DNA of 64,000 nucleotides from an uncultured Paracoccaceae bacterium. Lineage in GTDB: Bacteria > Pseudomonadota > Alphaproteobacteria > Rhodobacterales > Rhodobacteraceae. The stretch lies in the NCBI GenBank assembly GCA_947493145.1, contig CANLPZ010000002.1:186001-250000 (forward strand), read 5' to 3'. Made by a program: the position numbers and the translations under genes. Shown here one piece after another: positions 1 to 8,872 of this stretch (its first letter is position 1; each line of letters starts with the position of its first letter). The notes beneath the pieces were generated by a model. That model was given only the letters and a program-made list of their open reading frames with translations. It was not told the origin of the DNA and made no database searches.

Positions 1-178
1 GTGCCACAAGGTGAAAACACAGTAATCCGCCAGCGCCGAAAATGGTCAATACTTGTCCGATGGGTAAGGATTGAGCGGATCGTTTGATCAACATGTCCTC
101 AAGCGCAAAAAACAACATGGCGGCGATCATCCACGCCGCGCCTTGAAAATTGCGTGGATTTGCTTTGTGATCGCTCAT
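1..178 (-). CDS. EamA/DMT-family permease, N-terminal fragment cut by window edge
   Basis: Only the first 59 residues lie inside the window; the ATG is at 178 on the minus strand and the gene runs off the left edge. The visible part has a short polar N-terminus followed by a hydrophobic helix (AAWMIAAMLFFALEDMLIKR) and the beginning of a second helix. This helix-with-acidic-residue pattern followed by a basic loop is typical of the first EamA repeat of drug/metabolite transporters, inner-membrane permeases of about 290 residues with ten helices. Substrate cannot be said. It is divergent from the lectin-domain gene. Family assignment rests on one and a half helices, so it is moderately sure. 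Confidence 0.6.
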   Translation of the reverse strand, partial: MSDHKANPRNFQGAAWMIAAMLFFALEDMLIKRSAQSLPIGQVLTIFGAGGLLCFHLVA

Positions 179-295
179 TGTGGATTCAAGCTGCCTATGA
201 TTGATAGAATCAATGTTTACCCGTAAGGATGTCAAAATTACGCCGCAGTTGACGTGTCCGTCAAACCTATTCCGAGTTTTGAATTAGAAGAGTTT

Positions 296-646
296 ATGAA
301 ACGCCTACGCAATCATTTAATCGGTGTCGAACAGGGAGATATTGTTCTATTTTCTCACTACGAAAGTGGTGGTAAAATGTGGATTGGAACAGGCCCACGA
401 ACCCATCGCGAAGCTGTACGTTTTTCTGAATCCTTTCGGACACCGCCAAGCGTCCAAGCCCATTTGACAATGTTAGATACCGACAGCAACACAAACGCGC
501 GTTTGGATTTGACTGTCGAAGGCGTGACAACCGAAGGGTTCACCATCGTATTCCGAACATGGGATGACACCAAAGTGGCACGTGTCCGCGCGGGATGGAT
601 CGCCATCGGCGAAATGCGCCACGCGGACGAATGGGAATTGTACTAA
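296..646 (+). CDS. H-type lectin domain protein
   Basis: A 116-residue protein that is essentially a single H-type lectin domain, a small beta-sandwich named after snail agglutinin that binds GalNAc-like sugars in eukaryotes. Visible signatures are F-x-PP-x-V (FRTPPSVQAHL), an Asp-rich first strand, and the closing W-D-D-T-K-V...R-x-G-W-I-A-I-G stretch. The ORF is open from a GTG at 254, but the ATG at 296 has an AGAAGAG motif just upstream and matches where the family fold begins, so I prefer 296. No signal peptide is seen, suggesting a cytoplasmic or non-classically exported protein. Bacterial function is unknown. Confidence 0.75.
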   Translation: MKRLRNHLIGVEQGDIVLFSHYESGGKMWIGTGPRTHREAVRFSESFRTPPSVQAHLTMLDTDSNTNARLDLTVEGVTTEGFTIVFRTWDDTKVARVRAGWIAIGEMRHADEWELY

Positions 647-650
647 GCCG

Positions 651-1667
651 TTAATCGATGTGGTACAGTCCTTCGTAGATCGGACCCAAAGTTTCTGTAT
701 CAAACAAAGACGAAACACTGGTGCCGTTCCAGATGTTCAAGATGGCTTGTGCAAACATTGGCGCGGTTGGAACAATCCGAATATTTTTCGCATTTTTCAC
801 CGCTTCAGTCGGTTCGATGCTGTCTGTGATAACCAAAGATTTCATTACTGAGTTTTCGACACGTTCGACCGCAGGGCCAGACAGCACGCCATGGGTGATG
901 TAGCTGTGCACTTCGGTCGCGCCAGCGCCTATTAAAACTTCGGCCGCTTTGCAGAGCGTGCCAGCCGTGTCGCAGATGTCGTCAACGATAATGCATTTCT
1001 TGCCCGTGATGTCCCCGATTACGCGCATTTCGGCAACTTCGCCGGCTTTTTCACGGCGTTTGTCAACGATCGCAAAGGGACAGCCAATTCGGTTTGCCAG
1101 CTCGCGCGCCCGTGCAACACCACCAACATCAGGTGAAATCACCATCACATCGTCCAAATCGCCAAAGTGTGTTTTGATGTCCAAGGCAAAAATTGGTGAC
1201 GCATAAAGGTTGTCTACGGGCAGATCAAAGAAACCTTGGATTTGGGCCGCGTGCAGGTCCATGGTCAGAACGCGTTCGATGCCAGAGTTGGCAATAAGGT
1301 TGGCAACAAGCTTTGCGGAGATTGGGGTTCTGGCTTTGGTACGTCGGTCCTGACGGGCATAACCGAAATACGGGATTACCGCCGTAATCCGCGCCGCCGA
1401 AGACCGGCGAAGCGCATCTGAGATAATCAACAATTCCATCAAATTGTCGTTTGCTGGGTTCGACGTGGGCTGAACAATAAACATGTCTTCGCCGCGGACG
1501 TTTTCGAACACTTCGACAAAAATCTCTTGGTCATTGAAACGTTCAACACGTGCATCAACCAGTCCGACATTTACGCCGCGGTGCATGGACATGCGCCGTG
1601 CAACGGAATTTGCCAAACTACGATTTGCGTTACCTGAGATGATTTTGGGTTCGGTGGTGGTTGGCAT
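651..1667 (-). CDS. prs: Ribose-phosphate pyrophosphokinase (PRPP synthetase)
   Basis: Makes PRPP from ribose 5-phosphate and ATP, the precursor for purines, pyrimidines, histidine, tryptophan and NAD. The protein shows the flexible-loop motif [10 protein letters not shown] and the PRPP-binding motif [10 protein letters not shown], with Cys and Ala where many homologues have Ile and Gly. From the ATG at 1667 (protein begins [13 protein letters not shown]) it is 338 residues, a usual alphaproteobacterial length; a further in-frame ATG at 1691 would add eight residues. I chose 1667 because the conserved fold starts there and a GGGGAC stretch precedes it. It converges on the lectin gene with four bases between stop codons. 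Confidence 0.96.
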   Translation of the reverse strand: MPTTTEPKIISGNANRSLANSVARRMSMHRGVNVGLVDARVERFNDQEIFVEVFENVRGEDMFIVQPTSNPANDNLMELLIISDALRRSSAARITAVIPYFGYARQDRRTKARTPISAKLVANLIANSGIERVLTMDLHAAQIQGFFDLPVDNLYASPIFALDIKTHFGDLDDVMVISPDVGGVARARELANRIGCPFAIVDKRREKAGEVAEMRVIGDITGKKCIIVDDICDTAGTLCKAAEVLIGAGATEVHSYITHGVLSGPAVERVENSVMKSLVITDSIEPTEAVKNAKNIRIVPTAPMFAQAILNIWNGTSVSSLFDTETLGPIYEGLYHID

Positions 1668-1782
1668 AACAGGGGTCCCCAAGCTGTCCATTTTTCCGAT
1701 CTGTTACAGAATCGTAACGTTGACACCGCTTAACATGTGGTTACCGTCTCGCAAAGAAAACTAACACGCTTGGGAGACGAAA

Positions 1783-2379
1783 ATGGCGCATATCGACTAT
1801 TATTTTTCTACGATTTCTCCGTTTACCTATTTGTGCGGGACCCGTGTTTCGGAAATCGTGCAAAAGCATGGCGCCACGATCACGTATAAACCCATCGATA
1901 TCATCGCCCTGTTTGGTCAGACAGGCGGCGTTCCACCAAAAGATCGACACCCGAACCGACAAGAATACCGCCTGCAAGAATTGGAACGCGCGGGTAAAAA
2001 AACGGGACTGCCGTTGAATTTAAAACCGGCGTTTTGGCCGACAAATTCTGCACCTTCGGCCTATGCTATTTTGGCGGCAATCGCAGAAGGCGGTGATCCA
2101 TCCAAATTGATCGAAGATTTCACCGCAGCGTGTTGGGCACACGAACGCAATATCGCGGATTTGGATGTCATTACCGAACTCATGAAAAATAACGGGTTCG
2201 ATCCCGCAATCGCGGATAAGCATATGATGACCTCCGCCGACACATTTGCCCGAAATTTGTCCGATGCCGTTGCTGCGGGGGCCTTTGGCGCACCTTTCTT
2301 TATCGTCGATTCCGGTCAAAAATTTTGGGGACACGACCGTTTGGATGATCTGGACGCCCATTTGGCGGGTGACTTATAA
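1783..2379 (+). CDS. 2-hydroxychromene-2-carboxylate isomerase / DsbA-like (GST kappa) protein
   Basis: A 198-residue thioredoxin-fold protein of the HCCA isomerase/GST-kappa family. It starts with the typical IDYYFSTISPFTYL, where the Ser-Pro pair corresponds to the glutathione-contacting region, and ends with FGAPFFIVD...FWGHDRLDDL, the cis-Pro loop and C-terminal helix of this family. Characterised relatives isomerise 2-hydroxychromene-2-carboxylate in naphthalene degradation, but no such pathway is encoded here, so the physiological role is probably another glutathione-dependent reaction. A GGGAGA ribosome site lies eight bases before the ATG. The next gene starts six bases after the stop, so the two are probably cotranscribed. 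Confidence 0.85.
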   Translation: MAHIDYYFSTISPFTYLCGTRVSEIVQKHGATITYKPIDIIALFGQTGGVPPKDRHPNRQEYRLQELERAGKKTGLPLNLKPAFWPTNSAPSAYAILAAIAEGGDPSKLIEDFTAACWAHERNIADLDVITELMKNNGFDPAIADKHMMTSADTFARNLSDAVAAGAFGAPFFIVDSGQKFWGHDRLDDLDAHLAGDL

Positions 2380-2385
2380 GGTCCT

Positions 2386-3177
2386 ATGCCAATACGCCAA
2401 ATTGCAAATACACATATCTATGTGACCTCGGCGGGAACGGGGCCTGTGCCAGCCATGTTTGTTCATTGCGCTTTGGCGCACCACGGGGCGTGGACGGATG
2501 TCATGCGATGTTTGTTCGGTGTGATGTCGATGCGCGCCTTTGACATGCCTGGCCACGGACGGTCCAGCGATTGGGACGGAAAAACCGATTACCAAGAACA
2601 GGTGGTAAATGTCGCGCATGGGCTTTTGACCGAACCGACCCATGTTGTTGCGCATTCTTTTGGCGCGACGGCGGCGCTTCGATTGGCGTGCGATTACCCT
2701 GATCTTGTTTCAAAGCTAACCTTGATCGAACCCGTGTATTTCGCTGCTGCACGCCATGCGGGCGATCCTGAGCACAAAAGACATGAGGCCGATTTTGCCC
2801 CCTTCGGCGCCGCGATGGAAGTCGGGGACCGCAAAGGGGCCGCACGTTTTTTCACAAAAATTTGGGGCACGGGCGAAGCATGGGATCAAATTCCTGAACG
2901 TCAGCGCAATTATATCATCGACCGAATCCACCTGATCGTTGCGGGTCATGCCGCGATTGAGGAAGACAACGCCAAAATCATTTCGTCAGGTGCGCTGGGT
3001 AAAATTACCTGTCCCGTCACATTGGTCGAAGGGTCGAATTCACCCCGAATTATCCCAGCAATCCATTCAGCGTTGTGCGGTCAAATTGCACATGCGCAAC
3101 GGGTTGTTGTTGCTGGAGCAGGGCACATGTCACCCATAACCCATCCAAAACAAGTTGCGCAAATTATCCGCGGATGA
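2386..3177 (+). CDS. Alpha/beta hydrolase
   Basis: A 263-residue alpha/beta-hydrolase fold enzyme. The nucleophile elbow is AHSFGA with Ser91, the catalytic His is in GAGHMSPITHP (His247), and the lid region lies between about 125 and 195. The oxyanion-loop motif reads VHCALAHHGAW rather than the usual HG. The DMPGHGRSS stretch after the second strand is characteristic of small-molecule esterases and carbon-carbon hydrolases. Substrate is not predictable. It follows the HCCA isomerase-like gene closely and its 3' end overlaps the convergent threonine aldolase gene by 14 bases. Confidence 0.9.
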   Translation: MPIRQIANTHIYVTSAGTGPVPAMFVHCALAHHGAWTDVMRCLFGVMSMRAFDMPGHGRSSDWDGKTDYQEQVVNVAHGLLTEPTHVVAHSFGATAALRLACDYPDLVSKLTLIEPVYFAAARHAGDPEHKRHEADFAPFGAAMEVGDRKGAARFFTKIWGTGEAWDQIPERQRNYIIDRIHLIVAGHAAIEEDNAKIISSGALGKITCPVTLVEGSNSPRIIPAIHSALCGQIAHAQRVVVAGAGHMSPITHPKQVAQIIRG

Positions 3178-4216
3178 TGTCCAAAAATTGGTCGACTTCG
3201 TTGTCCGTGGTTGTCCAAGAACAAACAAGTCGCGCTGTCAGAGTTTCATCATCGGGCCCATCAAGCGATTGGTTGAATGGCCATAGATAATAGGCCGCTT
3301 TTGCCTCTTGGAGCCGTTTATGCGCCGCGCGCGACCACCCCGCAAAGACGATGTTCGCCTGTGATGGATGCAAAAATGTCGTGCCGTCAATATCGCGCAA
3401 TCCATCACAAAGACGTGCGGCGGCAGCGTTTGATTTGGTTGCCGTTTTTAACCACAGATCATCTGTCAAATAGGCTAACATTTGCGCTGAAAGATACCGG
3501 TGTTTTGAAAACAAATGCCCCCCGCGTTTGCGCCGCAGTTCGAATTCCCATGCGTGTTTCGGATCGAAAAAGACGACGGCCTCAACCCCCATCAGTCCGT
3601 TTTTCGTCCCCCCAAAGCTGACAGCATCGATCCCCGCTTTCCACGTCAAATCGGCAGGGCTTTGGCCTGTTGCAACAACGGCATTTGCAAACCGAGCACC
3701 ATCAAGGTGGGTTGGCAGGCCATAGGACTTGGCCATTGATGTCAGCGCTGCGGTTTCGGCGGCAGTATAGACTGTTCCGGCTTCGGTCACATTCGTCAGG
3801 CTCAACACGCCGCGCTGTACCCCATGGACGCCTTTGCTTTGCACATCTTCCAATGCGGCGTTCAACGATGCTGGATCCATTTTTGCATCGGCGCCATCGA
3901 TCAGGGTGATTTTTGACCCGCCAGTGAAAAATTCAGGCGCTCCGCATTCGTCTTCTTCGATGTGGGCATTACGATGGGCAAAAATTGTCGACCAAGGGGG
4001 GCACAAAGTTGCAAGTGTGATGGAATTCGCAGCCGTGCCTGTTGCAACCAAATAAACCTCAGCATCTGGCGCATTGAACACATCGCGAATTTTGGTGCGT
4101 ACGTTTTCCATTAAAGCATCGGCCCCATAGGGCATGGCGTATCCGGTGTTTGCTGCGTTAAGCGCATCCATAACCAACGGGTGCGCAGGCGATGCATTAT
4201 CAGAGGCGAAAAACAT
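3164..4216 (-). CDS. ltaE: Low-specificity L-threonine aldolase family enzyme
   Basis: PLP-dependent fold type I enzyme that splits threonine or related beta-hydroxy amino acids into glycine and an aldehyde. Landmarks in the 350 residues: the ring-stacking histidine in AHRNAHIEEDECGAPE, Asp172 in THLDGARFANA, and the Schiff-base lysine Lys205 in SFGGTKNG. The true start is the ATG at 4216, preceded by GAGGAG; its A is the last base of the TGA of the upstream ycgN-like gene (TGATG overlap), implying translational coupling. Homologues are often annotated simply as beta-eliminating lyase. It is last in the maoC-ribF-ycgN-ltaE run. Confidence 0.9.
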   Translation of the reverse strand: MFFASDNASPAHPLVMDALNAANTGYAMPYGADALMENVRTKIRDVFNAPDAEVYLVATGTAANSITLATLCPPWSTIFAHRNAHIEEDECGAPEFFTGGSKITLIDGADAKMDPASLNAALEDVQSKGVHGVQRGVLSLTNVTEAGTVYTAAETAALTSMAKSYGLPTHLDGARFANAVVATGQSPADLTWKAGIDAVSFGGTKNGLMGVEAVVFFDPKHAWEFELRRKRGGHLFSKHRYLSAQMLAYLTDDLWLKTATKSNAAAARLCDGLRDIDGTTFLHPSQANIVFAGWSRAAHKRLQEAKAAYYLWPFNQSLDGPDDETLTARLVCSWTTTDNEVDQFLDIIRG

Positions 4217-4686
4217 CAAATAGGCTCCTCAATTATGTGGTCTTCCCAATCATCTTCATCGACCTCGAATTCCGGTATGCTCCATCCTTGAACCGACACG
4301 CCAGCGTCATGAACGCTTTGTGCAGATCCGGTAATAAGCGGGTGCCAATCCGGTAGGTTTTGACCTGAATGTAACAACCGATACGCACAGGTTTGCGGCA
4401 TCCAATATGCATGCGTGTCAATGTTTGATGGGTTCAAAACAATGCATTCGGGTACGAACTGATGACGAATTTCATATTGCGCGCATCGACAATTTTCATT
4501 GTCCAACAACCGACAAGCGACCCGCGTTAGGGCGACCTCGCCCGTATCCGCGTCTTCGAGCTTGTTCAAACAACATTTCCCGCATCCATCGCACAAGGCT
4601 TCCCATTCCTTGGGTGACATTTTTTTTAATGGAACTGTTTCCCAGAACCGAGGACGCAATCCGCTACGATCAATTGGGTCGCTCAT
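4216..4686 (-). CDS. YcgN-family cysteine-cluster protein (UPF0260)
   Basis: A 156-residue member of UPF0260/YcgN, related to YkgJ-type zinc- or iron-chelating proteins. The defining cysteine cluster is CDGCGKCC near residue 32, followed by further conserved cysteines in ACRLL, CRCAQY, PECIVL and MPQTCAYR. The function is unknown; the Cys pattern suggests metal or Fe-S binding. Its start codon overlaps the ribF stop (ATGA) and its stop overlaps the threonine aldolase start (TGATG), so the three genes form a tightly coupled operon. Confidence 0.88.
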   Translation of the reverse strand: MSDPIDRSGLRPRFWETVPLKKMSPKEWEALCDGCGKCCLNKLEDADTGEVALTRVACRLLDNENCRCAQYEIRHQFVPECIVLNPSNIDTHAYWMPQTCAYRLLHSGQNLPDWHPLITGSAQSVHDAGVSVQGWSIPEFEVDEDDWEDHIIEEPI

Positions 4687-5621
4687 ACATCCGCCAAGAC
4701 TTGCCGCGCTTTGTCACAATCGGCATTCATCTGCGCGATAAGCGCGTCCAAACCATCGAATTTTGCTTCGTTGCGTAGATATTCCACCAAACCGACAGAT
4801 AAGTCGGTGCCATAGAGATCCCCCTTGAAATCAAAGAGGTATGTTTCGCAATTAGGGCGTTCGCCGTCAAACATCGGGCGAACACCTATTGAGGAAGCGC
4901 CTTGGTATGTGCCTTTGTGCGGACCGTCTAACACATCGACCACGACAGCATAGACGCCAAATTTTGGCGGATGCAGACCGTCAATCGACATATTTGCGGT
5001 TGGAAATCCCAATTCGCGACCACGCTGTTCGCCCCCGACGACTTCGCCTTCGATCCGGTGCCAATGGCCCAACATTTTAGCTGCGTCACGCGGGCGTCCG
5101 TCGGCCAATGCGTCGCGAATATTGGTGGACGATACTTCTGTGTCACCGGTCGCGACCAAATCCACGATCGTTACACCAAATCCCATTTCAGCGCCAAACG
5201 CCACAAGATCATCGGCGGTGCCGCTGCGGCCTTTGCCAAAACAAAAATCACGGCCGACCACCACATGGCTAAGCGCCAATCTTTCATGAATAATCTGTTG
5301 TGCAAATTCACGGGCGCTGAGGCTGGCGAGCTGCCCGTTAAAATTCAGCTCAAACAGTTTCTCGACACCAAGCTTTTCCAAACGATGCGCCTTAGCTGTC
5401 GCGTTCATTAAGCGAAATGCCGGTGCGTCGGTCGCGAAATATTCGCGTGGGTGTGGTTCAAACGTCATGATGCCAAGGGGTGCGCCGGATTTTTCTGCCG
5501 CGCCGCGCGCCACGTCGATAACGGCCTGATGACCCAAATGAACGCCGTCGAAATTGCCAATAGCGACAGCGGCACCTTTGTCTGCTGAATCAACAAAAAG
5601 GGTATCACGAATAATCTTCAT
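4683..5621 (-). CDS. ribF: Bifunctional riboflavin kinase / FAD synthetase
   Basis: Converts riboflavin to FMN and then to FAD. The N-terminal nucleotidyltransferase domain shows GNFDGVHLGHQ with the HxGH ATP motif; the C-terminal riboflavin kinase domain contains GFPTANM and the ETYLFDF strand. From the ATG at 5621 (MKIIRDTLF) the protein is 312 residues, normal for the family. The reading frame is open further upstream, but that extension lies inside the end of the maoC gene and has no homologous look. It is coupled downstream to the ycgN-like gene. Confidence 0.94.
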   Translation of the reverse strand: MKIIRDTLFVDSADKGAAVAIGNFDGVHLGHQAVIDVARGAAEKSGAPLGIMTFEPHPREYFATDAPAFRLMNATAKAHRLEKLGVEKLFELNFNGQLASLSAREFAQQIIHERLALSHVVVGRDFCFGKGRSGTADDLVAFGAEMGFGVTIVDLVATGDTEVSSTNIRDALADGRPRDAAKMLGHWHRIEGEVVGGEQRGRELGFPTANMSIDGLHPPKFGVYAVVVDVLDGPHKGTYQGASSIGVRPMFDGERPNCETYLFDFKGDLYGTDLSVGLVEYLRNEAKFDGLDALIAQMNADCDKARQVLADV

Positions 5622-5658
5622 ACCGCTTGCTAGCGAGCATTCAACGAGGGTGCAAGGC

Positions 5659-6105
5659 TCAGTCGAATTTCGCAGAAGGCGCAAGAACGATTGCTTCGCC
5701 CTTTAGCACTTTTTTCCCATCAACTTCGCAATGGGTATCCATTGTGACGCGCCGCTTCGAATGATCGATCTCGCGCACGACGACCTCTGCTTTCACCATG
5801 TCGCCAGGGCGCACTGGTGCGAGGAATTTCAAAGTTTGGCCAAGGTACACCGTTCCATGGCCAGGTAATTGTTCCCCGATCACAGCAGAAACCAATCCCG
5901 CGGTCAGCATACCATGCGCGATACGTCCCTCGAAAATTGTGTCTTGGGCGTAATCGTCATCCAAATGCACAGGGTTACGATCTGTGGAAACTTCAGCGAA
6001 CATTTCGATGTCTTTGTCTGTCACGATTTTGTTGATGTGACGCGACATACCGATTTCGATATCTTCGATACAGATGGTTCCGCGGGGCATATTATCGAGC
6101 ATCAT
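5659..6105 (-). CDS. MaoC-family (R)-specific enoyl-CoA hydratase-like dehydratase
   Basis: A 148-residue single hot-dog protein of the MaoC/PhaJ type, which hydrates trans-2-enoyl-CoA to (R)-3-hydroxyacyl-CoA. The catalytic dyad is visible as Asp42 and His47 in TDRNPVHLDD, followed by the AHGMLTAGLVSAVIGEQLPG helix of this family. It begins with two ATG codons (6105, 6102); I use the first. It is the first gene of the run leading to ribF, with 37 bases between its stop and the ribF start. Substrate range (polyhydroxyalkanoate precursors or beta-oxidation) cannot be judged here. Confidence 0.88.
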   Translation of the reverse strand: MMLDNMPRGTICIEDIEIGMSRHINKIVTDKDIEMFAEVSTDRNPVHLDDDYAQDTIFEGRIAHGMLTAGLVSAVIGEQLPGHGTVYLGQTLKFLAPVRPGDMVKAEVVVREIDHSKRRVTMDTHCEVDGKKVLKGEAIVLAPSAKFD

Positions 6106-6191
6106 TGTGACCTGTAAGTAATAAATTGACGTGATTCACCGTGTGTGCGCAATTAAATTACTTTGCAGATGCAGAAAAATCAACCCTTCAA

Positions 6192-7064
6192 TTACCGAAG
6201 AAACCCAATGGCAAAGGTTGGCGCAGACATTTCTTTGGTCAAATAAGTGGTCAATGCCTCTGGATCGGGTTGCACGTTGGTTTTGGTTTCCGCTGCCGCC
6301 AAACCGCCTGTGATGAACAAGCTATCAATCGCTTCGCCCATAGCGCCCGCAATGTCGGTCAGGATACCGTCGCCAATGGCCAAAACCTTGTCATCGGGAA
6401 TATTTGGGTCCAGCGCGTTCAGGCGGCGGCGCGCCAAATCATAAATCGGTGGGTGCGGCTTGCCGAAATACAGGCTTTCGCCGCCCATTTCGGAATACAT
6501 TTTCGCCAAAGCACCCGCGCACCATTCGCGATATTCGCCGCGATCGACGACAATGTCAGGGTTGGCGCAAAGCAACTTTAGACCCTTTTGTTTTGCATAC
6601 AGGAATTCGGCGCGGTGTACGTCGGGGTCCGCCATCGGATCGGTCGGACCACAGCAAACAATTCCTTCGGCTTCTTCCAATGGGACTTGCTGAATATTGG
6701 CAGGGGTATCTATTATCGTCGGTGGGTTGAAAAATGCCTGATCTTTGTCCTCGCCAATAAAGTAAACTTTTTCACCAACCAGCCCACGATACATGGCCGC
6801 GCGCGCACTGTCGCCGGACGTTGCGATGCTGTCCCATGCATCAGCGGGTATTCCAAAGCCTTCGATTTGGGTTGCGACGCTTTCGCGCGGACGAGGGGAG
6901 TTGGTCACCAAAATAACTTTGCCGCCCGATGCGCGATAGTCCTGCATCGCTGCGACCGCGTCGGGGAAAGCGGTGACGCCATTGTGCAAACACCCCCACA
7001 AATCGACGAATAAAGCATCGTATTGGTGTGAAATATCGGAAAGTTTTTCAATAATACGTGTCAT
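6192..7064 (-). CDS. TIGR01459-family HAD-type hydrolase
   Basis: A 290-residue class IIA HAD phosphatase related to NagD. Motif I is FVDLWGCLHNG, with nucleophile Asp21 and the family's Trp in place of the second Asp; motif II is VTNSPRPR; the cap and motif III/IV are GKPHPPIYDLA and AIGDGILTDIAGA. The start at ATG 7064 is preceded by GGGCGGCAAG; more upstream in-frame starts run into the hairpin at 7089-7109 and are unlikely. The substrate is not known for this subfamily. Confidence 0.88.
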   Translation of the reverse strand: MTRIIEKLSDISHQYDALFVDLWGCLHNGVTAFPDAVAAMQDYRASGGKVILVTNSPRPRESVATQIEGFGIPADAWDSIATSGDSARAAMYRGLVGEKVYFIGEDKDQAFFNPPTIIDTPANIQQVPLEEAEGIVCCGPTDPMADPDVHRAEFLYAKQKGLKLLCANPDIVVDRGEYREWCAGALAKMYSEMGGESLYFGKPHPPIYDLARRRLNALDPNIPDDKVLAIGDGILTDIAGAMGEAIDSLFITGGLAAAETKTNVQPDPEALTTYLTKEMSAPTFAIGFLR

Positions 7065-7084
7065 CTTGCCGCCCATCTTGAATG

Positions 7085-7109
7085 AAAACGGGGCGCCCAA
7101 GGCGCCCCG
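7085..7109 (-). terminator. Rho-independent terminator after ppaC
   Basis: A perfect 9-bp stem CGGGGCGCC / GGCGCCCCG with a 3-base loop (7089-7109), followed on the minus strand by TTTTC. It sits ten bases past the pyrophosphatase stop and before the HAD hydrolase start, so it separates the two minus-strand genes. Confidence 0.85.
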
Positions 7110-7118
7110 ACATTTGGA

Positions 7119-8039
7119 TCAAACCGCTAGGTTTGGAATGATTTGTTTTTTACGGCTCATGATGCCGGGCAGGACCACCGTGTCACCGGACACCGCTGCG
7201 CCAAAAGATTTTTCAGCAACAGTTTTTGACAATTCGTTCGGGATCATCATTGTGGCTTCTTCGTTTAGAATGTCGACAACAAACAACAACACTTGGTCAA
7301 CGCCGTCTTCTGATGCAACATCGGCCATTGAGGCCATGATGCTGTCTTTGCGGTCCAATACGACGGCAGGAGCTGTTGTTTCCAAGACCGACACGCGAAA
7401 TTTTGTATCGCCAACAGCGTATTCTTTGCTGTCCATGCGCAACAGTTCCGCGTCAGAGAATGCGGACACATCGGATTTGGCCGCAAACATGTCCGCAGCA
7501 TAGTCCGCGATATTCAATCCAAGGTCAGCTGCAAGCGCCTCTGCCAAGGCTTTGTCGGTTTCTGTTGTTGTTGGAGACCGGAATTCCAAAGTGTCTGACA
7601 AGATGCATGACAACATCAAACCTTTGATTTGCTCAGGCATTTTTGCCGCATCTGCGCCCATAAGGTCATGCATGATTGTTGCGGTACAGGCCAAAGGACG
7701 GATTGTGATGTCAATCGGGCCAGCCGTTTCCAGACCGCCAACCAATTTATGGTGGTCGATGATCGCAGTGACATTCAATGCGTTGATGTTTTCGGGCAAT
7801 TCCGCTGGGTTGTTCGTGTCGACAACCACCGCATCTTGGCCATCCGCGAATTCTGTAACGATACGTGGTTTTTTTGCGTCCCATTTTTCGACAACAAAAG
7901 CAGCTTCGGTGTTTGGTTCACCAAGCAAAACTGCTTCGGCCTCAACGCCTTTGATTTCGTTCAGATACCAAGCCCAGATAAGCGGTGAACCGGTTGAGTC
8001 CGTGTCAGGTGATTTGTGACCAAAGACCAGAGTTGTCAT
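7119..8039 (-). CDS. ppaC: Manganese-dependent inorganic pyrophosphatase (family II)
   Basis: Hydrolyses pyrophosphate to phosphate, pulling biosynthetic reactions forward. The 306-residue protein has the DHH-family metal motifs: His8, Asp12 and Asp14 in FGHKSPDTDS, an Asp in VVVDTNNP, and the DHHK motif; the C-terminal DHHA2 domain ends with the substrate-binding SRKKQ. Family II enzymes are found in a minority of Proteobacteria, usually instead of family I. The gene is monocistronic, with a strong terminator behind it. Confidence 0.95.
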   Translation of the reverse strand: MTTLVFGHKSPDTDSTGSPLIWAWYLNEIKGVEAEAVLLGEPNTEAAFVVEKWDAKKPRIVTEFADGQDAVVVDTNNPAELPENINALNVTAIIDHHKLVGGLETAGPIDITIRPLACTATIMHDLMGADAAKMPEQIKGLMLSCILSDTLEFRSPTTTETDKALAEALAADLGLNIADYAADMFAAKSDVSAFSDAELLRMDSKEYAVGDTKFRVSVLETTAPAVVLDRKDSIMASMADVASEDGVDQVLLFVVDILNEEATMMIPNELSKTVAEKSFGAAVSGDTVVLPGIMSRKKQIIPNLAV

Positions 8040-8149
8040 TGTAAGAATCCTTTGGGAGTGTCGATTTTGCGCCCTTATAGCAGGGTCAAAGCCTATGTCA
8101 CCTAGCGCGTGGCTTGACGCGGCGGATTTGCCACAGCATGGTCTGCCCC

Positions 8150-8815
8150 ATGCGCGAAACCGATCTTTATGCCCCGATCAAAGCCCATCTGCAGCGGCAA
8201 GGCTATGAGGTGAAAGCCGAGGTTGGTAAGGCTGATATCGTTGCCCTGCGCGGGGATGAGCCACCGGTTATTGTGGAGCTGAAAACTGGCTTTTCGCTGT
8301 CGCTGTTTCACCAATGTATTGACCGTCAGTTGATCACGGATGACGTCTATCTGGCCGTTCCGCGAAAAACTGGAAAACCGTTTCAAAAGGCGCTGAAAGA
8401 GAACAAGAAACTGGCCCGCCGTTTGGGTTTGGGTCTGATCAGCGTGCGCTTGTCGGATAATCTGGTCGAGGTCCATTGCGACCCCGCCCCATTCAAGCCG
8501 CGCAAACAAGCGAAACGCAAAGATAAACTTCTGCGCGAATTTGCCCGCATCGACGGCGACCCAAACATGGGCGGCGCCACACGTCATGGAATTGTCACCG
8601 GCTATCGCCAAGACGCCCTGAAATGCGCGACCTATCTGGCCAATGCGGGCGCCGAGAAAGGCGCGATTGTTGCTAAGGCGACAGGAGTTAAGCGAGCCAC
8701 CGCAATTATGCGTGCCAATCACTATGGGTGGTTCGATAAGGTCGAAAAAGGCGTTTACGCGTTGAACGAAGCAGGGCGCAAAGGTCTTGCTGATTGGGCG
8801 CATAGTTTAGGCTGA
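8150..8815 (+). CDS. DUF2161 PD-(D/E)xK-type putative phosphodiesterase
   Basis: A 221-residue protein of the DUF2161 family, predicted to have the PD-(D/E)xK nuclease fold. The core is visible as Asp29 in KADIVALRG and Glu43-x-Lys45 in IVELKTG, after an N-terminal helix. The C-terminal third (from about residue 155) looks like a small winged-helix segment (GAIVAKATGVKRATAIMRAN). I start at ATG 8150 because the conserved domain begins there (MRETDLYAPI); the ORF is open to 8114. Biological role unknown. It precedes groESL but is separated from it by the structured region 8827-8872 and a promoter. Confidence 0.82.
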   Translation: MRETDLYAPIKAHLQRQGYEVKAEVGKADIVALRGDEPPVIVELKTGFSLSLFHQCIDRQLITDDVYLAVPRKTGKPFQKALKENKKLARRLGLGLISVRLSDNLVEVHCDPAPFKPRKQAKRKDKLLREFARIDGDPNMGGATRHGIVTGYRQDALKCATYLANAGAEKGAIVAKATGVKRATAIMRANHYGWFDKVEKGVYALNEAGRKGLADWAHSLG

Positions 8816-8826
8816 ATAGGGGCAAA

Positions 8827-8872
8827 CCCGACCTCGGGAGAAAGGCAATGCCCTACCATGGGGGAGGTCGGG
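8827..8872. other. Inverted repeat / possible structured RNA or terminator between DUF2161 gene and groESL
   Basis: A perfect 9-bp inverted repeat, CCCGACCTC at 8827-8835 and GAGGTCGGG at 8864-8872, encloses a 28-base loop that itself contains GGCA/TGCC. A TTTTTT run follows at 8881-8886, but eight bases after the stem, so it is not a textbook intrinsic terminator. It could end the upstream gene or be a small structured RNA. Confidence 0.5.
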
